A DNA stretch of 48,093 nt from Pseudomonadota bacterium (GTDB taxonomy: Bacteria > Myxococcota_A > UBA796 > GCA-2862545), in contig SXOB01000056.1 of NCBI GenBank assembly GCA_005776945.1, positions 1-48,093 on the forward strand. The letters run 5' to 3'. The notes under the pieces are model-generated. The model had not been told where the DNA came from. It worked only from the letters and a program-made list of their open reading frames with translations, and ran no database searches. Of the stretch, positions 7,937 to 15,664 are shown piece by piece. The position numbers were made by a program, and so were the translations under genes. Numbering within the stretch: the stretch's first letter is position 1; each line of letters opens with the position of its first letter.

Positions 7937-9996
7937 TCAGCGTGGGGCGCCGGGGAGTACGAAGAGCAGGCCGGCGTCGACACCCGCGCGATCGCTGGAC
8001 CACGCGCCAAGGGCGACCTCGGGGTACCCATCCCCGGTGACGTCGCCAAGGAAGGAAACCGCCGATCCCAGGCCGTCGCTCGACTCGCTCGCGGCGACGT
8101 ACGCGTCTGCGTCCGGTACCGACTTCGTGCCGGACCAGGGGCCATAGAAGGCAAAGGCGCGGCCCTCGCCGGAGTCGCCGTAAGCAGCCGACCCGATCAC
8201 CATGTCGTCGAAACCGTCTCGGTCCAGATCCCCCAAAGCGAAAACGCCCCCGATGCTCTCGTTGGCGGCGCCGTCGATTCGACTCACGGAGGCGGCTGCG
8301 AGGTCGCCATCCACACTGGGTGGAGAAGGAACGACCCACACGCCGCCGGAATTCGGTTGAACGACGCCGCTGCCCACCGCAGCCATGACGGCGGACGGAG
8401 CTCCCGTCCCCAAGGGGTCACCGAGGGCGAGCGCGTCGCCGAGCTTGTCTTCGTTCGTGAGGCCGTAAAGGAAGTAGTCGGCTCTCGCGGAGTCCGGCGG
8501 TAGGGTCGGCCCGAGAAACCAGTCGACGCGGCCTCGTTCCACTCCGCCACCGGGCGCCTTGTCGCTGCCGACGAGGAGGTCGGGCACCCCGTCTCCACTC
8601 AGGTCACCCGACACAAGCCCACCGCCGAACTGGCCCTCGGACACCGAGCCAAGGATGACGGTATCGAGGTCACCGAGGCCAACGTCCGCCAGCGGCGAAT
8701 CGACCCACCACACCGCGCCTTGCTGCGTCCCTGCGACGTTGGCCAATCGTGCGCCAACGACCACGGAGTCCAGGCCGTCTCCGTCGAAGTCCGCGCCGTC
8801 GGCCATCGTGTCGCCGGCCTGGTCGCCCGCCGTCGCGCCTCGCAATTCGATTTCGCCTCCCATCCCGGCGCCATCGGTGATGGGTCCCGAAAGCAAGTAC
8901 ACACACCCCGCGTCGATCGCAGCCTGATCGTTGAGGCGCGCCGCCACCGCCCACTCGAGCACGCCGTCGCCATCGGTGTCCCCCACCGTCGCCAAGGTCC
9001 CGCCGAGCATGTCGCTAAGGCCTTCGCCGCGGACGGTGGGGGTCCCATCCTCGAGCCACGCCGAAGGTGCCGCCGCATCTTCAATCTGGATCAGCCGGCC
9101 CTCGTCGCTCGTGGGGTCGGCGGCCGACGGCTCCCCGAGCAACATTTCGAGGTCCCCGTCGCCATCGACGTCGGCCCCCATCACGGCGTAGCCGAACCAA
9201 CTGTTCTCCTCGGCCCCCAACCAGATCGCGAGCGAATCGGCGTCGGACAACAAGCTCCCGACCAGTGGGCCCGAACAAGGCTCGTCGACGCCGGTACAGT
9301 TGTCATCGATGCCGTCACCGCAAACTTCCGGTGCGCCAGGATGGCGGTGCGCGGCTGCATCGTCGCAATCCCCGCCTATGGACACCGCCCCTGCAGGGGA
9401 ACATTGGGGAGTCAATGGCTCGGTCCCCGCGCCGACGCCGTCGCCATCCATGTCGACGAAGCCGGTCCAGAGCCACGACGCATCGAGATCGGCGTCGGCG
9501 TCGTCGATCAGGCCATCGCAATCGTCATCCACCCCACCACACAGCTCTGGGGCGAGCGGGTGAATGTCGGGTCTCCATCGTTGCAGTCGCCCGCGACCGC
9601 CGTCGTGCCCGCCGGTGGCGTGCAGGCCGTGCCCGCGACGTAGGGGTCGCCGTATCCATCCCCGTCGGCGTCGGCGTACCAAGGGGTGGCCGACGCCGGG
9701 TCGAGGTCGATGTCAGCGTCGTCGACCCGTCCGTCGCAGTCGTCGTCGCGGCCATTGCACACCTCCGCTGCCGACGATCCCCCGTCGGTGCGCGCATCGT
9801 CACAATCGGTGGGAAGGGGCAGGCCGCCCGAGTCGCTGTCGACGATGCTTGGCCCGGCCTCCGGGGCTGTGGATGGGTGGCCGCAGGCACCCGCAAGCGC
9901 GGCGCTCCACAATCCGACTCGGCGCCACGATCCGCCCCCGGCCATCGACGCCCACCTTGCGCGGAACGTATCCCACACCGAGACCGCACGATTCAT
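7937..9996 (-). CDS. FG-GAP repeat lipoprotein with MopM-type metal-binding motifs (single-base frameshift near 9568)
   Basis: A surface lipoprotein of about 686 residues once one base is restored near 9568-9571. The frame then reads from GDCNDGDP into DIHPLAPELCGGVDDDCDG. A signal ends in LAGAC. Three DCDD...EVC-type units (DCDDARTDGG, DCNDGDP, DCDDAAAH, each followed by C.G.DD.CDG) match the putative metal-binding motif family (MopM). About seven FG-GAP units follow, for example GADVDGDGDLEMLLGEP and GDVTGDGYPEVALGAW, each with a DxDGDG calcium loop of the integrin-alpha propeller type. ATG 9996 overlaps the upstream stop by one base; an inner ATG at 9945 is an alternative start. Confidence 0.75.
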
Positions 9997-10406
9997 CAGC
10001 CCTCGAGCACGCCGCGGAGCTTCTCCAGGCGCACTTTCCAGCGCTGATCGGCGGCCTGGCGGACGGCCTCGTCATCCCACGCCGCAGCAGAGGCGGTCAT
10101 GGCGACGCGCGTTTCATCGCCGTCTCTTGCCACCGTGAAGCACACCCGCGAGGTCGCGTCGGGCCCACCCCCGCGATGATCGAGGGCCAACTCGATCTTT
10201 CGCACGGGCCGAACTTCGTGAAACAGCCCGCGCTGTTCCCGTCGCCCTTCGGCGTCCTCCTCGACGAGTACGATCAGGCCGCCATCGCGAGCGTCCACTC
10301 GCGCCTCGGTCGCCCACCACCGAGCCACTCCTTCCCCCGTGGTCAGCGCACGCCAAACGTCGCGCGTGCCCGCCACGATGCCCACCTGTTGACGAACCGT
10401 TCCCAT
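9996..10406 (-). CDS. SRPBCC (AHSA1/START-like) domain protein
   Basis: A 136-residue single-domain protein with the AHSA1 pattern. An opening strand VGIVAGTRDVWRALTTGEGVARWW is followed by acidic turns, strands around FHEVRPVRKIELAL and RVCFTVARDGDETRVAMTA, and a long C-terminal helix QRWKVRLEKLRGVLEG. The fold makes a hydrophobic pocket, and members bind lipophilic ligands or Hsp90-like partners; the ligand here cannot be inferred. ATG 10406 has a G-rich stretch upstream. An alternative GTG at 10427 would overlap the protease stop as GTGA, like other junctions in this window. It sits between the site-2 protease and FG-GAP genes in a likely operon. Confidence 0.75.
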   Translation of the reverse strand: MGTVRQQVGIVAGTRDVWRALTTGEGVARWWATEARVDARDGGLIVLVEEDAEGRREQRGLFHEVRPVRKIELALDHRGGGPDATSRVCFTVARDGDETRVAMTASAAAWDDEAVRQAADQRWKVRLEKLRGVLEG

Positions 10407-10423
10407 CAAACCCCCGCTTCGGA

Positions 10424-11065
10424 TCACGTACGCGATTCATTCCAAACGCTAGAAAAGGCCCTGGCGTTCTGGTAGGCCACGAACATCAAGAAAGCCGCTC
10501 CGATGTACGCGCCAATCAAGTACATCCCTACCGCTCCAAGCGCGCCGAGCACCGCTCCCACTGCTCCAGCTACCGCGACGGCCATCGCGGGTCCGACGGT
10601 CAGTTGGAGGGCCGACGCCAGCGCTCGCCCCCCATCCATCGGCAGGATCGGCAACAAGTTGAACAAGCTCCAGAACAAGTTGAGCTGCCACCCCACGGCC
10701 GATGCGACCTGCGCCCAGCCCTCTGGCATCACGATCGCAAGCAGGAGGAAGGCCAGGCTCAACGACAGGCCCGCGGCCGGACCCGCGAGGCTGATGCCCA
10801 ATTGACGTCGCGGCGTCGTGACATCGTGACGGGTCACGCCTCCGAGAAAGCCCACCTCGATCCCGTAGACGCGGAGGCCCCAGAACTTGGCGAGCAAGGC
10901 GTGCCCAAACTCGTGGACGAGGATGGAAACGAATGCGATCGCCGCGTAGGTCAGCCCCCAGAGGAGCGGCTGATCGGCACTCGAGGCTTGGACTACCAAG
11001 AGGGCGACCAACAGGAGAAAGCCGGTCCCGACGGTGACGTCGATGCCCTGAAATCGAAAGGCCAC
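10424..11065 (-). CDS. Site-2 protease family (M50) membrane metalloprotease
   Basis: A 213-residue polytopic membrane protein with the two M50 catalytic motifs: HEFGH at residues 51-55 (zinc ligands and catalytic Glu) and NLLPILPMDGG at 136-146 (third ligand Asp144). About five membrane segments are visible and no PDZ or CBS domain is present, so it is a short core-type rhomboid-like SREBPP/SpoIVFB relative. Site-2 proteases cut substrates within the membrane, often to release transcription regulators. Its substrate is not evident; no anti-sigma factor gene lies nearby. The start is GTG 11065. Confidence 0.88.
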   Translation of the reverse strand: MAFRFQGIDVTVGTGFLLLVALLVVQASSADQPLLWGLTYAAIAFVSILVHEFGHALLAKFWGLRVYGIEVGFLGGVTRHDVTTPRRQLGISLAGPAAGLSLSLAFLLLAIVMPEGWAQVASAVGWQLNLFWSLFNLLPILPMDGGRALASALQLTVGPAMAVAVAGAVGAVLGALGAVGMYLIGAYIGAAFLMFVAYQNARAFSSVWNESRT

Positions 11066-11102
11066 GACCGGTGCTATCTACAGGTCCGGCCGGCGGCCCC
11101 GA

Positions 11103-12179
11103 ATGGCGCTACATCTGGAACAGATGTCGCAGCTTCGCGCCCTGCCACCTCCTCGGAGATCCGGTCCCAGCATCGACCTGATCTGCCTGCTGTTGTCGGT
11201 GCTCTTGCACGTCGTGCTGGCGCTGCGAGGCCGCGATCTCGCCGCCGATCTGCCAACGCGCGAGGGTAGCCGCGCACCCTACGCGAGTACGGTTTCCGTG
11301 ACGGTTCCAGATGTCGAGGACAGCGACGTCCCTCTCGTCGAGGTCGAGGTTCGTCAGCCCGAACTCGATGGTCAGATCGTCGAGGTCGCTCCACCCGACG
11401 AAGAGCGCGTCCCTCACGACTCGGCCTACCTTTCCGAGTTCGACATCACGGTCCCCGAGGAGACGCGGTCGGAGCGCTTCCAGATCAACCCCGACGTGCT
11501 CGCGCCTACGTTCAGCGCGGAGAGCAAGCTGAAGTCCGAGCGCGTCGAAGACCTCGATGCCCTGGAGCCGGCCGACGGCGCGCGCATCGGTCGAAACGTA
11601 GAGAGCCGCTTCGACCCGGCCCGCGACGGCCGCTTGGCCCACCTGCCGTCGCCCTTCGCGGCGACGAACCGCGAGGGCGAAGGGGGCCCGGTCGCCGGCT
11701 CACCCGAGGACTCGCTGCTCGCGGGTGCCCCCCAAAACGACCTTCTGCGCGAGAAGGTCGGCGCCGCGACCCAGCTCAACACGAAGGAGTACTTGTACGC
11801 GAGCTACCTCAAGCGGATTCGCCGGCTCGTCAATTTCTACTGGCAGCAGAACCTCGACAACCTGCCGGGCTCGGTTCGCTTGGCAAATCCGTCCTACACT
11901 ACCGGGGTCGAAGCGATTCTTGACGGCGATGGGTCCCTCGAGATCGTGACCGTCGTCGCCAGTTCGGGCAGCCCCGAACTCGACGACGCCGTCGTCCGCG
12001 CCTTCCACATCGCCGGCCCTTTCCCGCACCCTCCCGAAGGACTCATCGAAAAGGACGGCCGCGTCTACCTGCCAAGTATGGGCTTTACGGTCCAGCTTGG
12101 GACAGCGCGCGCGATGTACCAGGGGGTCGACCCACGGTCGGGCGTTCAGTTCCCCGGCATCCTCAAGTCCCCTCGCTGA
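11103..12179 (+). CDS. TonB-family protein (energy transducer-like)
   Basis: A 358-residue protein with a short cytoplasmic N-terminus and one membrane segment at about residues 24-40 (LICLLLSVLLHVVLAL). A long acidic, Pro-containing periplasmic linker follows, then a C-terminal TonB domain at about residues 230-340: YLKRIRRLVNFYWQQNLDNLP, a strand with GDGSLEIVTVVASSGSPELD, and the helix AVVRAFHIAGPFPHPP. TonB proteins transmit the ExbBD-generated proton-motive energy to outer-membrane receptors. No exbB, exbD or receptor gene is in the window. Its end overlaps the convergent gene at 12163 by 17 bases. Confidence 0.82.
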   Translation: MALHLEQMSQLRALPPPRRSGPSIDLICLLLSVLLHVVLALRGRDLAADLPTREGSRAPYASTVSVTVPDVEDSDVPLVEVEVRQPELDGQIVEVAPPDEERVPHDSAYLSEFDITVPEETRSERFQINPDVLAPTFSAESKLKSERVEDLDALEPADGARIGRNVESRFDPARDGRLAHLPSPFAATNREGEGGPVAGSPEDSLLAGAPQNDLLREKVGAATQLNTKEYLYASYLKRIRRLVNFYWQQNLDNLPGSVRLANPSYTTGVEAILDGDGSLEIVTVVASSGSPELDDAVVRAFHIAGPFPHPPEGLIEKDGRVYLPSMGFTVQLGTARAMYQGVDPRSGVQFPGILKSPR

Positions 12180-13122
12180 CCCCGTCACGGAGCTCTTCGG
12201 GAGGCTTCCGCCAGCCTCGTTTCGCGGCCCGCTCCTCGCGGCGGGACTCGCCCCCGCCGCGCCACGCAATGTCGTTGGCCTGCAGCGCCCACGCCAGCGG
12301 CACGGCGGATCGCCCGCCACCGATTCGAAGGTCGACGTTTCCGAGGCTGGCCGTGTAGGACGCAGTCACCGTCAACGCCGGACCCGCATCCGCTGCATCA
12401 AGGGCGATGGGTCCGGCGGCCGTGCCCGGTGCGAGCCAGGCCAGCGCCTCTTGGACCGCGGGGTCGACGCGCGAGCCGAGGTCGGCCCGCAAACGGCCGA
12501 CGGCCAGCCAACTCGCCTGGATCGTGACGCCGTCGCGCCGATTGAACCACAAGTCCGAGGCGACTCGAAGCATCAAACCTTCGCCGTGGACCTCCGGATC
12601 GATCCCGACGCTTGCGGCATGCCCTGCGAGTCCCCCAATCCAAGCGTCATCGACTGCGACGCCGACGAGGCCAGGCAGCTGGGTCGGGACGCCCTTGGCG
12701 TGAAGGTCGCTCCAGGTTGCGCCCAAATGCAGCGACCACATCGGCGCGAGCCGAAGGCTCAACGTACCTCCCACCGAAAGGAGGTCGGCCTGGAAGTCGC
12801 CCATGCCGATGTGATCGTACCGCCATTGGGCGGCCGCATCGGCGGGGCCAAGGCGCAGGGCATTCCATCGCGCCGAGAGGTCGACGGTCCCCAATGCAGC
12901 CAGGACGGGCGACGTTCCCACCATCGTGCGCGGCAGGAGGCCGACGGCGGCGGACCCCAGCCCGATGCGCCATTCGCCAGGCTCCAGCGTCCAGGCCGTC
13001 CATTCGATCGCGTGGTCGGGGTCCGGCAAAAAACGCCCGCGCCGAGGGGCGAGAAAGGCCCGCTGCTCCGCCCCCAGATCGGTGAGGGCTTCGGCCTCGA
13101 TGGCGACGGGATCCGGTTCCAT
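12163..13122 (-). CDS. Hypothetical beta-strand-rich, possibly outer-membrane barrel-like protein
   Basis: A 319-residue protein from ATG 13122. Much of it consists of alternating strands ending in aromatic residues, for example GEWRIGLGSAAVGLL, LSVGGTLSLRLAPMWSLHLG and GVTIQASWLAVGRLRADLG, a pattern seen in outer-membrane barrels. No signal peptide is visible, which argues against that site or suggests a wrong start. An in-frame CTG at 13162-13164 overlaps the stop of the upstream gene as CTGA and would add 14 residues but no signal. The C-terminus is highly charged (RREERAAKRG). No family is recognised. Confidence 0.5.
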   Translation of the reverse strand: MEPDPVAIEAEALTDLGAEQRAFLAPRRGRFLPDPDHAIEWTAWTLEPGEWRIGLGSAAVGLLPRTMVGTSPVLAALGTVDLSARWNALRLGPADAAAQWRYDHIGMGDFQADLLSVGGTLSLRLAPMWSLHLGATWSDLHAKGVPTQLPGLVGVAVDDAWIGGLAGHAASVGIDPEVHGEGLMLRVASDLWFNRRDGVTIQASWLAVGRLRADLGSRVDPAVQEALAWLAPGTAAGPIALDAADAGPALTVTASYTASLGNVDLRIGGGRSAVPLAWALQANDIAWRGGGESRREERAAKRGWRKPPEELRDGVSEGT

Positions 13123-13160
13123 GCCTACCGATCGGCACAGAAACGTCGGGCGTGTAGCCC

Positions 13161-13940
13161 TCAGTCCGCCGCAGCCTGCCAAGCCTGGAATCCGGTCCAC
13201 AGGTGGTCGCGCTGGCGGATCTGGGCGCCAAGGCAAGCTTCCGGCTGAGCAACCGACTGGCAGGCCGCTGGTGATCCCGATCGAATCGCATCGCGCATCG
13301 GGAGCATCGCGCGACACGACGCAGCATCCCGGCCAAGCGCGGCGATCGCCTCACAGTCCGCCGCGTCACCGTGCAACCAGGCCAGCTTTTCGTGAATCGT
13401 GGTCAAACACCACGGCCGTTGCCGTTCGGGAAGCACGTCGCACTTGGCGAGATCCGTTCGTGTCTGGGCCGCGTTCGTGATCGATTTTCGGAAGCAAGCG
13501 TCGCGCTCGTCGAACGGGAGGTCTGGCATGTCGCACGTCCCTTCTGCCGCCGCGCGGTCAAGGCGGGCGATCTGACCACAGGTGACCGGGTCCGGCACCG
13601 CGGCGCACAATGCCTCCTTTCCGGCCACGCCCGTCTGTTGTGTGATGCACTCGGCGGCACCGGATTCCCCCGCGAGGACCGTACATGGCGCCGTCAGGTC
13701 GCTCGGCTTCCACTTCTTCTGCTGTTGGATGACGGCGATTTCACACCAGGCGACCTCGGTCGGCGGCCCCACGAGCGCACAATCTGCGACCCGCCCCGAT
13801 GCCCGCGCCGCCGCATTCGCAACCGCGCCGACACACAATGGCGCCATGGCAGCGTAGGGCCCGCAAAAGCGCTCCAACGCTTCGGGGGTCACCCCCTTTG
13901 GACCCCCAGCCATCGCCAACACCATCCACCACCCCATCAT
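13161..13940 (-). CDS. Secreted Cys-rich protein of unknown function
   Basis: A 259-residue protein with a short N-terminal hydrophobic signal (MMGWWMVLAMAGG, no basic residue) followed by a mature part with about 16 Cys spaced 10-25 residues apart. Examples are FCGPYAAMAPLCVGAVANAA, ADCALV, AWCEI, APCTV, AECITQ, ALCAAV, VTCGQI, GTCDM, ACFRK, KCDVLP, WCLTT, DCEAIA and SCRAML. The spacing resembles disulfide-stapled helical hairpins. ATG 13940 overlaps the stop of the epimerase gene by ATGA, so the pair is coupled. The protein at 33262 is built similarly. Function unknown. Confidence 0.65.
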   Translation of the reverse strand: MMGWWMVLAMAGGPKGVTPEALERFCGPYAAMAPLCVGAVANAAARASGRVADCALVGPPTEVAWCEIAVIQQQKKWKPSDLTAPCTVLAGESGAAECITQQTGVAGKEALCAAVPDPVTCGQIARLDRAAAEGTCDMPDLPFDERDACFRKSITNAAQTRTDLAKCDVLPERQRPWCLTTIHEKLAWLHGDAADCEAIAALGRDAASCRAMLPMRDAIRSGSPAACQSVAQPEACLGAQIRQRDHLWTGFQAWQAAAD

Positions 13941-14836
13941 GGAACCTCCCCAAGCAATTTGCGGAACGTCGTTTCCGCATCGACGTCTTGAAACGCGAAC
14001 CCCGCCTCGAGCAGCCGGCGCGGCCGGGCCCGGAGGCTGGCGAGGAAAAGCGCGTCGGCGAGTTCCCCCAACGCGCCCCGCAGCGCCCACCGAGGTGCGC
14101 CCGTACGAACCGGAACCGACAGGGCTCGACCCAACGCCGAACACCACTCGAAGTTGGGAATCGCGTCGGGCACCGTGCCGTTGTAGGCGCCGTTGCAGCT
14201 GGGTTCGTCCATCAGGAACGTCAACGCCGCGACCGCGTCGTCGATTCCAATCCACGACGTGTACTGGCGCCCGTCGCCAAGCCAACCCCCTACGTAGCGA
14301 AAGGGCGCGACCATTCGTGGAAACGCCCCGGCCACGGGCGACAGGGCGACGGTCATGCGCAGGATCGCGACGCGAGCACCCAATTCGCCGCCCCGCTCCG
14401 ATGCCGCCTCCCAGGCCGTGGACATATCGGCAAGAAAACCGCTGCCCGGCGGATCGTCGTCGTCGATCACCCGGTCGCCACAATCGCCAAAGCGCCCGAT
14501 CGAGCTCACCCCGACAAAGGTCCCCGGGGGCCGAGCCAGCCCGGCGAGGGACGCGAGCAAGACGCCAGTCGCGTCGACGCGGCTGGACCACAACAGCCGT
14601 CGCCGGCTTGCGGTCCAAGGTCGGTTCGCAAGCGGCTCCCCAGCCAACTGCACGACGGCGTCGAGTCCGTCCATGCGCGCGTTGCGCTCGATGCCGCGGA
14701 CCGGATCCCAGCGAACCTCATCGGGTTGTTTTGGCGCGCGGCGCGTCAGAACGAGCACCTCGTCACCCCGGGCGCGAAGCCGAGCGACCAGGGGCGCACC
14801 GAGGCAGCCCGTACCTCCGACGACCGCGACGCGCAG
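13937..14836 (-). CDS. TIGR01777-type NAD(P)-binding epimerase (SDR39U1/YfcH-like)
   Basis: A 299-residue short-chain-dehydrogenase-fold protein. It opens with the Rossmann motif RVAVVGGTGCLGAPL. Internal blocks DAVVQLAGEPLANRPWT, then SSRVDATGVLLASLAG, FVGVSSIGRFG, GARVAILRMTVALSP and YTSWIGIDDAVAAL, together with a C-terminal DUF1731-like segment (PRWALRGALGELADALFLAS), are diagnostic for the TIGR01777 family. The only start that keeps the Rossmann strand is CTG 14836, which has a GGAGG ribosome-binding site four bases upstream (14841-14845 on the opposite strand); no ATG, GTG or TTG is available before the motif. The family's substrates are largely unknown. The gene is divergent from the biosynthetic unit. 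Confidence 0.85.
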   Translation of the reverse strand: MRVAVVGGTGCLGAPLVARLRARGDEVLVLTRRAPKQPDEVRWDPVRGIERNARMDGLDAVVQLAGEPLANRPWTASRRRLLWSSRVDATGVLLASLAGLARPPGTFVGVSSIGRFGDCGDRVIDDDDPPGSGFLADMSTAWEAASERGGELGARVAILRMTVALSPVAGAFPRMVAPFRYVGGWLGDGRQYTSWIGIDDAVAALTFLMDEPSCNGAYNGTVPDAIPNFEWCSALGRALSVPVRTGAPRWALRGALGELADALFLASLRARPRRLLEAGFAFQDVDAETTFRKLLGEVP

Positions 14837-14840
14837 GCAA

Positions 14841-14845
14841 CCTCC
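14841..14845 (-). promoter_or_regulatory. Ribosome-binding site GGAGG deciding a CTG start
   Basis: On the minus strand GGAGG is followed by TTGC and then CTG 14836-14834, a near-ideal spacing. It fixes the start of the TIGR01777 epimerase at CTG. The rest of the 54-base divergent region (14837-14890) contains TTAGACTAG, which could hold weak -10 elements for both directions. Confidence 0.6.
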
Positions 14846-14890
14846 GGCCCTGGGGGTTAGACTAGCAGGGATGCCTTACCCGCCCCGCGT

Positions 14891-15664
14891 ATGGCGACGC
14901 AGCCTAACGCGCCGAGGGGGTATCCCCCGGTGAAGCGGCCAAGCGCCATCGCCACCGCCCTCGATCGGCCAGAGACCAAGCAGGACGCGGTCGACGAGGT
15001 CTTCGACGCGGTGGCGCAACGCTACGACCTTGGCAACGACCTGATGTCGTTGGGTTGGCATACGCGCTGGAAGCGCAGGCTTCTCGACGGCCTCGACCTC
15101 CCACCCGGCACCCAAGTCCTCGACCTGGCGACGGGCACCGGCGACCTCGCTTGGGACATCGCGGAACGCCTGGAAGACGGCCTCGTTGTCGCGTCCGACA
15201 TCAACAAGGCCATGCTCGCCGTCGCCCGCCGAAAGCAGCGGCCCACCCGGTCCCCGGTCACATTCGAGGTCGCCGATGCCATGGCCCTGCCCTACGACGA
15301 CGCGAGCTTCGACCTCGTCGTATGCGGCTACGCTGGGCGCGGCTTCCCCTCCTGGCCCGTCGTTGCCGCCGAGGTCCACCGCGTCCTCCGCCCCGGTGGC
15401 GTGTTTTGGAACCTCGACTTTGCCCGCCCCCACCCCCCGTGGTGGGACGGCGTCGTCCGCGCCTGGATGACGGCAAGCGGAGGGCTCCTCGGCCTTGTCC
15501 TGCACGGGCACGCCGCCACCTACACCTACATTCCGCAGACCCTGGCCCGGTACCCGGGACAGCGCTGGCTGACGACCGAACTCGAACGCGTGGGCTTTCG
15601 CGTCGTCATGACAGAGACGACCGGTGCGCTCATGGCCTACCACAAAGCCGAGAAAGCGTCGTGA
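14891..15664 (+). CDS. UbiE/MenG-like SAM-dependent methyltransferase
   Basis: A 257-residue class I methyltransferase. Residues 36-63 (EVFDAVAQRYDLGNDLMSLG then WHTRWKRRLL) are the signature of UbiE/MenG/COQ5 C-methyltransferases. VLDLATGTGDLAW at 76-88 is SAM motif I, ADAMALPYDDASFDLVV carries motif II, and VLRPGGVFWNLDFARP motif III. The usual FGLRN motif reads CGYAGRG, so the substrate may not be a standard quinone precursor. Its stop overlaps the GTG start of the type I polyketide synthase (GTGA at 15661-15664), so it probably acts in that pathway, methylating an aromatic or pyrone ring. A respiratory quinone role cannot be excluded. Confidence 0.82.
   Translation: MATQPNAPRGYPPVKRPSAIATALDRPETKQDAVDEVFDAVAQRYDLGNDLMSLGWHTRWKRRLLDGLDLPPGTQVLDLATGTGDLAWDIAERLEDGLVVASDINKAMLAVARRKQRPTRSPVTFEVADAMALPYDDASFDLVVCGYAGRGFPSWPVVAAEVHRVLRPGGVFWNLDFARPHPPWWDGVVRAWMTASGGLLGLVLHGHAATYTYIPQTLARYPGQRWLTTELERVGFRVVMTETTGALMAYHKAEKAS

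Noticed and set aside
14871-14933. A short ORF from ATG 14871 with a possible -10 box upstream, as a leader peptide for the methyltransferase
   Set aside because: It overlaps the methyltransferase start in another frame, has no attenuator-like structure or codon bias, and ATG 14891 is adequate.
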